DNA from: Micrasema longulum
Lineage: Eukaryota; Arthropoda; Insecta; Trichoptera; Brachycentridae
Direction: 5' to 3'
Assembly (NCBI GenBank): GCA_022494885.1
Contig: JAGVSM010000496.1
Span: 62,001 to 126,000, forward strand
DNA length: 64,000 bases
The notes beneath the pieces were generated by a model. That model was not told the DNA's origin, did not search any database, and worked only from the letters and a program-made list of their open reading frames with translations. The first letter of the stretch is position 1. Each line of letters opens with the position of its first letter. A program made the translations under genes and the position numbers. Positions 43,540 to 55,304 of the stretch are shown piece after piece.

Positions 43540-43745
43540 ATAAGTGCGTTTGCCTAGCATGATTGAGTCTTGGGTTTGATTCATGACAAGGCCGACAAGT
43601 GATTTTTTGCTGCATTATTTCAAAACACGTCGGTACAAAATTGATCATCTTCCTTTAATGAAAGGTTTATTGTTCCAACTGATCGCTGCAATTAGAGAAG
43701 AAATTCAGTGCCCTATGCAGTATTAATTGTACGTAAATAAATTTC
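43540..43745 (+). mobile_element. SINE-1 copy, diverged
   Basis: AAGTGCGTTTGCCTAGCATG, the B-box-like TTGGGTTTGATTCATG, AAATTGATCATCTTCCTTTA and CAGTGCCCTATGCAGTATTA in SINE-1 order. Confidence 0.6.
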
Positions 43746-43749
43746 AGAA

Positions 43750-44350
43750 ACGATTAAGAATTATTTTTTTTCCAATAGAGCCTAAAATATTATTTTTATG
43801 TGTCTACTTTCTCTAAAAATACATACGATCGTTATCCGTTTCGATTTCCCTAATTCCACAATTTTCAAAAAGTTCCCCGTGAATTATAGGCACTGAAAAT
43901 TTTCGTTTTATTTTTAAATAAAATAAATGAATTCATGTTTAATTTATCCCAGGCCATATTTGAAATTTAATTGAGAATTCTTCATCGAATTTTGATGTTT
44001 TTTTTATTCACCCATTGTACGTTTAGTATTAGAAAACCATACGTTTAAATGTTAAATTATTTATTTTACAGAAACATAGTGTTAACATTGATTAAATGAC
44101 ATTGTAAAAATATTTTTTTTTAAATTTTATTATCAATGCTTTCCTTTTCGATCTCACGTATTTTTACTGGAATCGAAATTTTTTCCGAAGTTTTTATTTA
44201 TTTTATTTGTCACCATTTTTTTCTGAAGCTTTTCATATTAACTTTAAACAATTTAATAAGTCATGTTTGTTTGCAAGTTTTGCCAACATTGGCCTTTATA
44301 AAGAGCCACATTGCAATGTTCGCACATATACAGAGTCTTACTCCTTTTTT
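43750..44350. other. AT-rich spacer
   Basis: Nothing recognisable; open frames are low complexity. Confidence 0.35.
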
Positions 44351-44356
44351 TGTGCT

Positions 44357-44582
44357 TTTTGTATCCTGGAGCCGTGAAAATACGTGATTATAATAACCAC
44401 GCGTCGTGTCTCGGTTCCGCGTTTTCACGTAGTGTACCAGCAGCGAAAAAATACTAATAAAAGTCACAAGATGTCAATAAAATGCACTTTTTTAGACAGC
44501 TGGTAAACCACGTGAAAACACGGGACCGGGACACAACGCGTAGTTATATAATCACGTGTTTACACGGCTCCGGGATACAAAA
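44357..44582. repeat. Foldback MITE (~226 bp, ~90-bp arms)
   Basis: The left arm 44357-44447 and the reverse complement of the right arm 44495-44582 match block by block. The pairs are TTTTGTATCCTGGAGCCGTG with TTTTGTATCCCGGAGCCGTG, ACGTGATTATAATAACCACG with ACGTGATTATATAACTACGC, and CGTTTTCACGTAGTGTACCA with TGTTTTCACGTGGTTTACCA. A loop of about 47 nt separates them. The arms are GC-richer than their surroundings. It has no coding capacity and only one copy in this window. Confidence 0.7.
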
Positions 44583-44589
44583 CGTTAAA

Positions 44590-46365
44590 TTTAAAGTTTA
44601 CTTGTTAAACACATATACTTACACGGATATTGTCAGAACAAATGTGTTGTACTATTTAGTATGAAATTATTGAGCTTAAATTTTGAATGTTTTTTCCCTA
44701 ATAATTTGATTCTCTACTTTCGATCAATGGTTTACTTTGCAACACAAACACATTTGTATTTATATTTTCTACAACAACAAGCTTACGCACCTTATATTGA
44801 AGCATTTAAAATTGTTCTCTTTGCAGGTAAGCTTGATGTTGGAATCTTGAAGTAAACAAATCCTTTCTAGTTTATGAGTAAAAGTTGAACTTTAAGCTTA
44901 CGATTTCCCCTTTAGCCGTAAAAGAAACAGTTACAGAAGCTACAGCGATCTCGTTATATTTACGGATTCTATCTGTTTCTGTTTATATTATTCAAATGTG
45001 CAATCACCCGTGAAATTGAATAAGCGATTTTTTGTATTTTGTATTGTTCTGCACTCTTTTTGTATCATTTCGCGTGGCGTATTTTCCATTTTGGCGTGTC
45101 TCTATGTAATTCGTTCTTTCTGATACTCTGGTGTTTCACTAGAGATTTAACCATAAAATAATAAACGTGTAATGGAACTACGAAAACTGTATTTTGCAAC
45201 ATTAAATGTAACCAATTAATAATAATCAAATAAATAAAAATAATCGTACAAAAACAATAAAGCCTGTCGATACCGAATATATATTACAATAACCATGCTT
45301 ATTTTTATGCTCTTTATTTCATTATTCAAACATTTGATCCTTGTACAAACACAATTCACAATTTTAGCACTAGTATACTAACTGTCTTTAGGTATTTTTT
45401 TCTATCTATGCCTATACAAACTGTTAAATTTAAGAACAATTTTTTTTTTGTTTTTTTTTCCTACTCTAAATTATAACTCTTCAAGTGATGATAATCTGTT
45501 TAACCTTTTCAACAAGAACAACTCTCTTAAGTGGTTTTTTTTTACATACATTTTTTTATATTTGGCTCTTTTTATTGCGTAATTTTTCGTAATGAAAAAC
45601 AGATTCAATGAAAACATTAAAATACAGAAATTAAAATGATTAAAATGCAAGTAATTTGTTTGCATAATAAAATTCATTACGTATATGTATTTTTTATATA
45701 TTAAACCTACAATGCCTAATGTAAACAATTTGCTACATACCGATAGTAAAATGGTGATTTAAAAAAAAGTTTTTTAAAGAATTTAATTATAATTTTTTCC
45801 GCAACTTTCATTATTCTCTAAAAAGATGTTCATAAGAATCGTTATTTCTTGTTTTCCTTGTATTCTTGAATTGTTTAACCATTCATGCCCGATGTAGCAC
45901 ATTATACACATACCTAAAAAAAAATAATTTTTTTTCATTGTCTTTCCTAGTATTTGCATTATAAAAAAACACATTTTTAGTTTGAATTAGAAAAATTGAG
46001 CATTGAAAGGGTTAAAAACACATTTAATTAAATTTATGTCAATAACTTTATGAAGTTTCTATTGTTTGAGGCAAAAATGTTTATAACCTGCTAATGGAGG
46101 TTTATGGAAAACGGTTTTTAAAAAAAATATTTTCCTGATTATTGTAGCGACTCTCCAGACTTCAAAATAAAAATGTGCTTGATTCGGAATATCTACCAAT
46201 TATTTGCATTTTCGTCCCTAGGCGCTTTGTCTAGTAACAATAAATGAAAACTGTTATCAAATGTGTGAAAACGGACACGTGCAACGCACAATGCAATTTC
46301 GTTTTAAAAATTGTTTTCATTGAATTAAAAAAAGTAAATAGGTAGGTACATGATTTGCTTGATTC
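44590..46365. other. AT-rich spacer
   Basis: No gene or repeat copy recognised; the open frames are low complexity. Confidence 0.4.
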
Positions 46366-46371
46366 ATCATA

Positions 46372-46425
46372 GATAAGAGATATAAATGTTCAAAAACATA
46401 ATGAATGGTGGATGTTACTCGGTAA
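46372..46425 (-). repeat. MITE-A fragment
   Basis: GAGATATAAATGTTCAAAAA, CATAATGAATGGTGGATGTT and ACTCGGTAAGTAAAATT match the reverse-sense edge of the core (ATGTTCAAA..AGAATGGTGAATGTTACAC). A LINE fragment begins where the match ends. Confidence 0.45.
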
Positions 46426-46429
46426 GTAA

Positions 46430-46590
46430 AATTAATAGTTTACCTCTTTGTTCTTATTTACAAAGCACCCTTTTAATTCCCATCCACAGCTCCTTATTTT
46501 TCTTCTACCTATAAAGTATTTTTCCTGCTCAACTATGGAGTAATTTCTTATCTACTATCAAAGATCTTCACCTGAAGAATTAGCAATTGA
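46430..46590 (+). mobile_element. CR1/Jockey-like LINE 3' fragment
   Basis: AGTTTACCTCTTTGTTCTTA, AATTCCCATCCACAGCTCCT, TATTTTTCTTCTACC and ATCTACTATCAAAGATCTTC align with 54915-55060 of the large LINE. Diverged and without an intact frame. Confidence 0.55.
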
Positions 46591-46654
46591 AATTAATTAA
46601 TTACTTTGCTTATAGTCACAACTATGTACACAATGTATATATGGTAAGTGGAAT

Positions 46655-46760
46655 CTCTACATTACGATGCACAGGAGCTAGCAGCCGACAGAGATGCCTG
46701 GAGGCTCTTTGTGGGTACCATATTCTCCAATGAGGGAGCGGACATGGAATGATGGTGATT
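46655..46760 (+). pseudogene. LINE ORF2 C-terminal remnant
   Basis: One frame reads AQELAADRDAWRLFVGTIFS and then a stop after DMEW. This is the (A..LA.DRDAWR..V) end of ORF2 in the family also seen at 52912-53142 (KLEADRDAW) on the minus strand. Confidence 0.55.
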
Positions 46761-46954
46761 ACAAATACCAATGATTTAGTCAAATTCGTTGTTTAAATAA
46801 ACGCCACCATGTGGCACTAATCTGAATCGTCGGAGATGGCACCAAGTATCACAGCAGTGACTAATTATTTTTATAATTTTTGATGACCAAATCTTTTTAC
46901 TGATCTTCATCATTTGAATTCTGATAATATATTATTCAAGTCGCACTTATCGAT

Positions 46955-47080
46955 GCGGTCATTCGCCATGTTCCCGTTAGTTGAGGCTAAGGCGAAGGCC
47001 GCGACTGGTGACCGCAGGTCTCCTTCTCCGCATACTAAGTCCTTAACGGCAAAGCTACTGGACTTTCCCAGATCGCGGTA
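46955..47080 (+). other. GC-richer open segment, unknown
   Basis: A short plus-strand frame (LVEAKAKAATGDRRSPSPHT, then KSLTAKLLDFPRS) in a GC-richer patch. It could be a piece of a LINE ORF1 or chance. No domain recognised. Confidence 0.2.
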
Positions 47081-47084
47081 TTAA

Positions 47085-50000
47085 TAACTATACATAATAA
47101 ATATAACAGACAATAAAACACAGGATCTGGATCGATATTGGAAGACAAAGATTGATTGCATTTAAATTGAGTTCAATCAAGAAAATCACGTCAAGCGAAA
47201 TGAACAAAATTATTCCCGTAACAATCATGCAGTAAATAAAATTAGTGAAAACACTGATCATAGTTTACAATATTACAACTCTTACTTTACAAACAAATAA
47301 ACAGGAGGGAGGATTGAAGAACTATAACGTCTCTCTTGAATGTGCAGCCTTTAATCTGGCTTGGACACATAATACCTAAGCCTCAGGAGAGCCTGGACCT
47401 AAGTTGACTAGACTTAACATCAGCGGGCTCCCTCTATCCTGAAATATTGTCAATGACATTTTTTTGACAAAAACGTGGTATTGACGTGGAAAACGAGAGT
47501 GCTGGCTGATGATAGGGTCTCTTAAAGGGTTCAAGATGTTTTAATGCTTCAAAAAAGAGTAAATATGAAAAAAAAAAAATTTTAAATTCTGTTGTTCAAA
47601 TGTAGGTATAGCCTCAAAGTAATAATGCGCCAAGCTTTAGAGGAGCCCAAACGTAGAAAAACCATTTAATTACTATTGGGTATTAAGTTAGCTATAGTAA
47701 AACAATGTGCCATACTCAGGTTGAGAATTGCCAAATGGATATTAATTTGCATTGTAAATGCTTTTTAATATGCACCTGTGTATTTATTATTGCAGGGTTA
47801 TTCCAATTATTTTTTTGTAATTCGCCATTATTTATTTAATAAATCTGATAATATATATGTATATTTTCATTTCCATTTATTCATTTTATTCACAATATAC
47901 TTATATTACATTTATTGAGACATAAATCCTAACTTCATCCAACCAAAGTCCTGTATTGAGTTTGTTTGTTTGTCCGTCTCAGAAACGGCAAGTCGAAGCG
48001 GCCTGAAATTCGGACACTTCATTTAAATGCAATTTTAAGGTTAACGTTGCCATTTTTGAGTAAAATTTGGATCGACCTCTACTCGATAAAGACTCAAACT
48101 TCATATTGATGCCTAGTGCAGCCCCGGCAATTGCCCTAAATCAACTGTCATTATCAACACTAAACATGCTTTAGTTTACAAATTTATCACCTAAATTGAG
48201 AAAAAATAATATCTGAAGTAAATATATTGATATAAAAAAAAAAATTAAGCATTATAATACACGTGTCAAAACAATAAGTGCTAAAAATCAATTTAAATCA
48301 AGAGAAAATATTGGAAATCAATTACCTGTAAAAACGGATTTTTTAAACACATTTGACGCTCGCTTCTACTTCTGCAAAACATATTGCAATTTACCATAGT
48401 AGATTTTTATTTATTACAACGTAAATATTCAAGTTATTTACAAAGAAAGCCAATCACATCGACAAAAGCATCCGATAGAACCGTTATGTGTTTGTTGTCA
48501 AACAAACAAAATGGCCGCCAATTTGTTGCTAACCAATATCGCTTGCGTTCTATGAAACATAGTGATAGGGCTTCTCTATAGGTTGACGCATTATTCCTCT
48601 GAGGTTAAAGCGGTGAATACGTGCGTTTGCAAATTATAAGTACTGTAAATGCTTCGATTAAGAAATGTTATTTTTAATGAGGTACAATTAGTATATTTGT
48701 TGTATTTGTCAGCCATCAAAGACATTCAAATTTAAGCGATTGCCACTATAATTGACATAGAACATCACTGATACTTTGAAATTATTTTTTTATTATTTAA
48801 GATTAAAATACAAACTTACAATTTACAATACAAGTTAACAAAAAAAAAATCTACCAAGCCACGTTTCGTAGCTTGTTAATGGATATATCTTTCTATAATT
48901 ATATAATAATGATGTAACCTAATTTTTTTTAAAAGCATTAATAAATACAACAGTTGGACAGATCAGTTTAATTAAAACGTTAAAAAAAACTTTATTATCA
49001 TTTTTTGTTTCGGGCATACTATGTGACAATGTACAACGAAGATAAATCGTTTACAATTTGTGTTATGCATAATTTTAAAAATGTAAGAAAAGAACTATCT
49101 ACGATACGAAATCCATATAACAGTATTTACCTAAGTTGACCAAAATAATAAATCTTCCAAGAAAAATTGGAATGAAATTCTGAATTAAGGAAAAAGGGAT
49201 TCTAACATTTAAATTCTACGACTTTTCATGAAATTGTTCACGATTTCAGTAAGGTAAAATCCTATTTATAAGTGTGCAATTTATAAGTCCATCTTTCCTG
49301 TTCGTGTATTGTGCATCTGCAGGGTGTGCCAGTGACAATTTGGTATTCTCTATAGGTATGAAGTAACAGTTATTTCGCGAACAATATATTGATCAAGGTC
49401 ATTGTGTGTCAACACGTAGTTTCACGAAATGCAAAAAATCACGTATGAATACAAATGTGCGCGATTATTCTTCCGGGTTGGTGTAAGTAAACTATTGGGA
49501 CGCAGAATATTTTACAGTCGTGATTCCAAGACTTATGTCTGCTTCGTGGGAAAAGCAACTTTGCGAAAACGCTACTTCGGCCGTTCGATTGTCTAACAGC
49601 TTACTAGACAAATGGCAGACATTTGAAACGGCGAAGATTTTGCTTGTGACCGGTTGATTTAAAAAAAATATTCTCAATTTTAACATACTCGTATTGAAGC
49701 ATTTAGACATATAATTTCTAGGGATATAACGAATGTTCTTATAATATCATAATCGGGCTTATAAACCTTTGGCACACTATTAATGATTGGTGAGAGTCTT
49801 GCGTTTATTGTTAAGTAGAATAGCGTGGCGTTCCAATATTATAACAGCTACATATTTTTTAACTTGAAAAAAATTTAATTGTTATTAAAAAACGTGTGTT
49901 ATTTTTTGATAAGTTATTTATTGAATGAATCAATACAAATTTATTTAACGATTTTAAATACTTTTACAGAAAATCAAAGAAAGATTTTTTTAAGTGATCA

Positions 50001-50635
50001 TTCCTTTGCATGTACTCGTATATAAGTGTACGATAAGAATGCTAGACGACTGATTTCTATTTTTTAGTTTTATTGTTAGAACGGGTGTCTGATTCAAATT
50101 CACGTACCCGGCATATTTTTGTACAAAGTCGTTTAATTTTAATTTCTATTTCTGTTAGCCCATAAACTGCGTTAACATTTTTTAATACGCCTGCCTATGT
50201 TAAGCATTTAATCGCACTATAATTAAGATTCTGGATAAAAGGGCGCTTGATATTCACGGAATACATCTATTGTTTTCCAATGTCTCGCCAATCCCTTGTC
50301 AGATTCACAACGGGAGGTCTTGGTAAATATACATACACATTATATCTATGTTTGCCATCCCTATTTCCCGTTCACCAAAAATAACATTCAATCAATGAAA
50401 CGATTTTTTGTAAAAAAAAACCATAAAAGTGTTTAACCAAAAATAACACTGTTCCCTTTTGAAATGTTTTACCTACGGCGTTAATTCATCAAAATATGGA
50501 ACTAATAAAATTAATCATGTGGAGGTACAATCATCGATGAAATACCTTGTCTAAAACTATCAATCAATTAAATTCCTGGCAAAGTCGTTACGAAATATTA
50601 GGTTAAAAGGTAAAGTTATTCACTTCACTATATCA
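47085..50635. other. Long spacer, no gene recognised
   Basis: No repeat copy or coding remnant that I can name. Slightly GC-richer patches are 47290-47450, 47950-48130 and 49440-49640. The 72-codon minus frame at 49492-49710 has no recognisable domain. Confidence 0.35.
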
Positions 50636-50712
50636 CTGTCCCTGGACTCACACCTGAAGCGTACGACTGATTACCTTACTTTTATGTGACAAATGATCAA
50701 GATACACTTTAT
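50632..50712 (+). mobile_element. SINE-1 3' fragment
   Basis: CACTGTCCCTGGACTCACAC, CTGAAGCGTACGACTGATTA and CCTTACTTTTATGTGACAAA, followed by TGATCAAGAT, match the middle of SINE-1. An (AT)n run follows at 50738-50762. Confidence 0.6.
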
Positions 50713-51400
50713 TTCTTGTTTTTTCGGTGTATTAATATCTATATATATATATATATATATAAAGTCTACCGATATACCCTACTACAAATTTTATAAAATG
50801 GAATGTGGAGATCAAATCTCAAAATTACACTTACTGCAGAACTTCGCGCAAAGTCATAAGCTGACCTTTTAATTATTATGTTTCTGATTCCCATTTTTAT
50901 AGGCCTTTTACATCAATAAATTAAACGTACATATTCTGTAATGTAAAAAAAGAAGTTATTTCTTACGTTGGTTAAACCAATTTAAATCTCTCCTTTGTAT
51001 TTTAGGGATTCATTATCATTACCAAACAAATCCAAGTATAAAAATACATACCCCAGCATGTGTGGTCTTAGCGAATTCCCTAGAGCCGCCACTCACGCAA
51101 AGACTGGAGGTATTTACTAGGAAAAAGTCTGGAGATGATTCAGATTGAATCATTAGACTCTGTGAGGGGTCCGAGCTTCCCACAATTAGTACTGCACGTC
51201 CATTTAACTGATGCAATCACTAATATAATGGCAATCCCACTTAGAATTACTAATGACACTTTTATTTAAGTAATTCTTAGTACGTAAAAAGAACTCCAAT
51301 ATTTCTGATAATTTGACATAACTACTCATTGTGTTGAAAATTATGAAAATAATTTTAATTTATTAGAAAATACATTTTGATTTTTACTGGTTGCACTGAA

Positions 51401-52300
51401 ATTCCTCTAATACTACTACTACTACTACTACCACCACGCCATTTCCCCGTAGGGGTTGGCAGAGAGAATGGACCGCCACACACGTCTATCCTGGCATACA
51501 ATCCTAGCCTCTTCCACATTCATACACCTTGAGATACATGCCCTTCGGTTCTGTCTGCTTTTGACATGACCAGACTTAAGATTTTGGTTTATCTGATCAT
51601 GCCACGTCTTCCTTGGTCGTCCTCGTCTCACGTTGCCGTTCATTTTCGCCATATATACTTGTTTTACCATTCTTTCGTCGTCCATTCGTTCTACGTGACC
51701 AAACCATCTCAGAGACCCTTTCTTAATCTTATCAATTATACTTGTCTCAGATTTACACTCTAGCCTGATTTTATCATTCGTAACCCTGTCATACATTGAT
51801 TTCCCACACATTCGTCTAAGAGATCGCATTTCAACCGCGTTCACTCGGCTTTCATCCTTCCTCTGCCAGTTCCATGTTTCACTTCCATACATAAGTGTTG
51901 GGACTAAAACTCCGTTGTGCACTGCCAGTTTAGCTTCGATTGACATATTTTTATTAGAAATTACTGTGCTTAGTGCTCGGTTCATTTTGTTGCCCGCATT
52001 CACTCTTCTTTCAACATCTTTTTCTACTCTTCCATCTCTTGAAAACATGCTTCCCAGATACAAAAAATCTTCTAATTGCTCGAGACATTCATTTTTTACA
52101 TTTATTATGCAGTTAGTAACCTCGCTATCCCTTTCAAATACCATCACTTTTGACTTACTTTCGTTCATCGCCAATTCGCTCTCCAGGCATACATCATACA
52201 TTCTAGAGACTATTTGCTGCAAATCAGCCTTGCTGCTTGCTAACAGAACTGCATCGTCAGCATACAACAAGCAGCTTACTGAAAAATTATTCCTCTAATA
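51401..52300 (-). mobile_element. 5'-truncated RTE-type LINE with 12-bp TSD
   Basis: The insertion (51413-52288) is bounded by perfect 12-bp repeats ATTCCTCTAATA at 51401-51412 and 52289-52300. On the minus strand it starts inside the reverse transcriptase just before the catalytic YADD box and ends in a (TAG)n tail (plus-strand TAC repeats, 51411-51432), as RTE-type LINEs often do. Non-LTR elements insert by target-primed reverse transcription, which leaves such duplications and 5' truncation. The intact frame and clean duplication suggest a recent insertion. A degenerate relative lies at 29746-29945. Confidence 0.85.
51428..52270 (-). CDS. RTE-type LINE ORF2, C-terminal 280 codons
   Basis: Reverse transcriptase fragment of a non-LTR retrotransposon. 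Residues 3-6 are YADD, the catalytic polymerase box, followed by AVLLASS. LEDFLYLGSMFSRDGR (about 67-82) is the LG region after the palm domain. LRWFGHVERMDDERMVKQVY (about 189-208) and RRGRPRKTWHDQI (about 215-227) are the C-terminal signature of the RTE group. No internal stop or frameshift. The first Met is not a real start: the reading frame enters from the truncated 5' side (FSVSCLLYADD). The stop is the first TAG of the 3' tail repeat. The fragment cannot act on its own because the endonuclease and most of the polymerase are missing. Confidence 0.85.
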   Translation of the reverse strand: MLYADDAVLLASSKADLQQIVSRMYDVCLESELAMNESKSKVMVFERDSEVTNCIINVKNECLEQLEDFLYLGSMFSRDGRVEKDVERRVNAGNKMNRALSTVISNKNMSIEAKLAVHNGVLVPTLMYGSETWNWQRKDESRVNAVEMRSLRRMCGKSMYDRVTNDKIRLECKSETSIIDKIKKGSLRWFGHVERMDDERMVKQVYMAKMNGNVRRGRPRKTWHDQINQNLKSGHVKSRQNRRACISRCMNVEEARIVCQDRRVWRSILSANPYGEMAWW

Positions 52301-52304
52301 TATA

Positions 52305-52905
52305 ATTTATTATGATGCAGCATATCTTATTTTTCTTGGTTAAAATCGGTTGATTTGTAATCAGCTTGAAGGTGACTTCTACAACGTTAAGTTCCAGCTA
52401 TCCATCCGTCTTTTTGGTGATTTTTCGGGAAAACGCAGTCCAGCTAAGATTTCATGAACCACGATTTAGAGGATTCTGTAATTGGATGCAAATGTATGTT
52501 CTTTAATAATTTCAACTACAGTCAATTTTGCCTAATGGATTATACAAAAAATAATGTTAAATAAAATCGTTAAGTACGTTAAAACTTAAATTAACTTAAT
52601 TTTTCTTTCAGGTTACTTCTAATCTTATGGTTAAATATTACAATTATAGTTAAAACTACGGCCTCCATTCTCTCATTATCACATTTTTACGTGGTGAATT
52701 TTTTTACTCATACACAAGTATACAGGTATTTTTGCACATTGTTAAGGTGTGATTTTATTTATTCAGTCAGTTTGACTGAAACAAATATATTAAATCTTAT
52801 AGCAAATAACACATTATTACAAAAAATCCTTATTTTGCAAAACCAAATTATAGAAATTTATGACAATATAGAAAATATGAACAAAAACTTTATTTATGTG
52901 TACAT
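52305..52905. other. AT-rich spacer
   Basis: Nothing recognisable; the 74-codon frame at 52691-52915 has no known domain. Confidence 0.35.
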
Positions 52906-52911
52906 AACATT

Positions 52912-53215
52912 TTAAAGTTCATTATTCCATGTCGGCTCCCTAGTTGGAGCATATAGGGTCCACAAAGATCCCCAAGCGTCTCTGTCAGCTTCCAGCTTCT
53001 GTGCATTCTCCAAAGTCAGGTTCGCGTCCCATAGTTCTGAAATGAACTGCCGCAGTGGACGTCTAGGACGTCGAGAACCTGATGCCTTGTAAAGTAGGCA
53101 AATAAGGTTAAGGCTCTCAGGTAGCCCGCAGCACATGGCCAAGCCAACCGTATTGCCTCCGCTTGATGAAAGATATCACCGGAGTTTGCTGCGTCCGTTT
53201 TCTTATAGTTATACA
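52912..53215 (-). pseudogene. LINE ORF2 C-terminal remnant (minus)
   Basis: The minus frame ending at 52912 includes SRRPRRPLRQFISELWDANL, then TLENAQKLEADRDAWGSL. This is the G(R)RPR.RW...L....LTLE.A..LA.DRDAW end of an RTE/CR1-type ORF2. An overlapping frame (53016-53216) carries the preceding residues, so at least one frameshift is present. Same family as 46655-46760 and probably 13685-13815. Confidence 0.6.
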
Positions 53216-53219
53216 CTTT

Positions 53220-53905
53220 AATTATTTTTTTTTGTTTATATTACTTCATTCCTCACAAACATTTAAAAGTAATAAACCAAAATTCAAAACTCTACGCCAC
53301 GTTTAGTAAAAAAAAATGAAGAACCGCTTTTATTTTTGTGACAGCTATCTCAGATTTAGAAATAAGACTCAAAAGTTTTGAAGTACATAAAGTTCCACCG
53401 ATCCATCTTTTCAATTTCCAAAGTTTATGATAGTTTGTGTACTTTAGAGTTGACTTTCCATACCCCAGTGGGGCGCGTTTTCTCCCTATGTCCCTCCACA
53501 GAATGATATTGAACGTTGTATTCATTGTAATATGAATATTGACAGTTTTAAAACAACTTGAAACTAAAAGCGTGTTCTTTTGTGACAGAAAAATAGTTAT
53601 ACGCAGATACATGTATTTTTAAAACGTTACATTTTCTAAAAAAAAATGAATTTTTATAAATCTCGTACAAATTTATTATTTGAGTGAGATCATTTAACAA
53701 AATAGTTTTAAAGTCATATTCTTTCAATATTTTATTTTGCTTGTACAGTTTTCTGTATAAAGATACATTTTATAAAATGTATGTCTAAAATGGATTTTAT
53801 TTCTCATATCTGTTTTTTAACATGATGTGTGCATTGAGTTGTAAAAAAATATTTAGTGAAATTGAATTGAATTGGAAATATTTAATTTTTTTTAATCAAA
53901 ATTTG
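53220..53905. other. AT-rich spacer
   Basis: The 106-codon minus frame (53292-53612) has no recognised domain. Nothing else recognised. Confidence 0.35.
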
Positions 53906-53911
53906 TAAAAT

Positions 53912-55300
53912 AGTACAACTATCGCTTTAACCAAGGTTACAGATGACATTAAATACGCAATGAATAACAAAATGCTAACCTTGATAACATTACTTGACTT
54001 CAGCAGCGCTTTCAACTCTGGGGATTTCGATCTTTTGTTGGCTAGGCTCAAAACACTAAATATGACACAACCGGTTATAAAATGGTTCGGATCGTATTAA
54101 CGAGCTAGACAACAGTGCATCAAAACTCCAGATCATCAATCGGAATGGGTTGATATTGCCACTGGAGTACCTCAAGATGGAGTTTTATCACCATTACTAT
54201 TTTCCTTGTTTTTTAATACGATAGCAGAATGTCTCAATTGTTCATATCATCTCCATGCAGATGATTTACAACTATATCTTCATTGCAGACCTGAAAACAC
54301 TATCGAAGCAATAGAATCGATGTCTTATACACTAAATTGCGTGTCAACATGGACAAAAGAGTATGGTTTACTAATAAACCCATCTAAAGCACAAATCATG
54401 TTTGCGGATAGTCAAAGATTGCTTATTTAGTTGGACGTATCTTTACTCAATCCTCTTAATGTAAATGTTACCAATATTCAATACAGGAAATCCGTAAAAA
54501 ATCTTGGAGAACCAATGGATGAATATCTATGCTGGCGAGCTCATACTAATGAATTAAGCCGCAAAATATTTTTCAGTCTACATTCACTTAGAGGATTTCA
54601 AAAATTCTTACCCATTAATACTAAATGCACCCTTGTACAAGCATTACTACTACCCATTCTAGATTACGCTGCTGTTTCCATGACTGATTTAAGCTGTGAG
54701 CAACTTGATAAACTTGAACGACTTCAGAATACATGCATAAGGTACATTTTTGGTCTTAGGAAATATGACCACATTTCTGATTATCGTAGGCAACTGAAAT
54801 GGTTCAAAATTAGACAGCGGAGAGACTATCACTCCTTGTCACTTCTGTTCAATGTACTGCATAGTCCTAACGCTCCTAATATACCTGCGTGAAAAATTTC
54901 AACGCTTATCAGTTCATGGTTTACCTCTTCGTTCTAATTCTCAAGACACTCTCTTAATACCCATCCACAATTCCTCCTTCTTCTCTAACTCATATAGCGT
55001 CCATGCGGCTCGACTGTAGAATCATCTCCCATCCACCATCAAAGATGTTACTACATTATCTCTGTTTAAATCACGTCTGAAGAAACATCTCCTTTCTTTT
55101 CCTCAATTTCTCCTCCTTTCCTTTTTCCTCTTTTTTCCCTTTTCCCATTGAGTAATAATGATTTGATTTAAGGTAATTTATAAACAAATACGTTTATTTG
55201 TATTTTTATATATCTTTAGCTTTTTAATTTTTATTTTCTATTGAATATGTTCTGTAACTTGAATTATAAAAATAGAACTTTAATTTTATTGGTTGGTTGG
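53912..55300 (+). pseudogene. CR1/Jockey-like LINE reverse transcriptase, broken
   Basis: The longest LINE piece. A single frame runs from about 53912 (LTKVTDDIKYAMNN) with these reverse transcriptase blocks in order. LLDFSSAFNSGDFDLL stands at the usual LDFSKAFDTVDH position. GVPQDGVLSPLLFSLFF corresponds to GVPQGSVLGPLLF. HADDLQLYLH at about 54253 is the catalytic box, with His for the usual Tyr. WTKEYGLLINPSKAQIM and LGEPMDEYLCWRAH come next, then the LQNTCIRYIFGLR region. In-frame stops are TAA 54098-54100 and TAG 54428-54430. A TGA at 54890 coincides with a frameshift, after which PLRSNSQDTLLIPIH and the pyrimidine-coded tail follow in another frame with one more TAG. The 3' UTR runs to about 55300. 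Dead copy. Confidence 0.8.
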
Positions 55301-55304
55301 AAGA

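Noticed and set aside
51915..52298. 127-codon plus-strand open frame
   Set aside because: Antisense shadow of the RTE LINE ORF2 on the minus strand.
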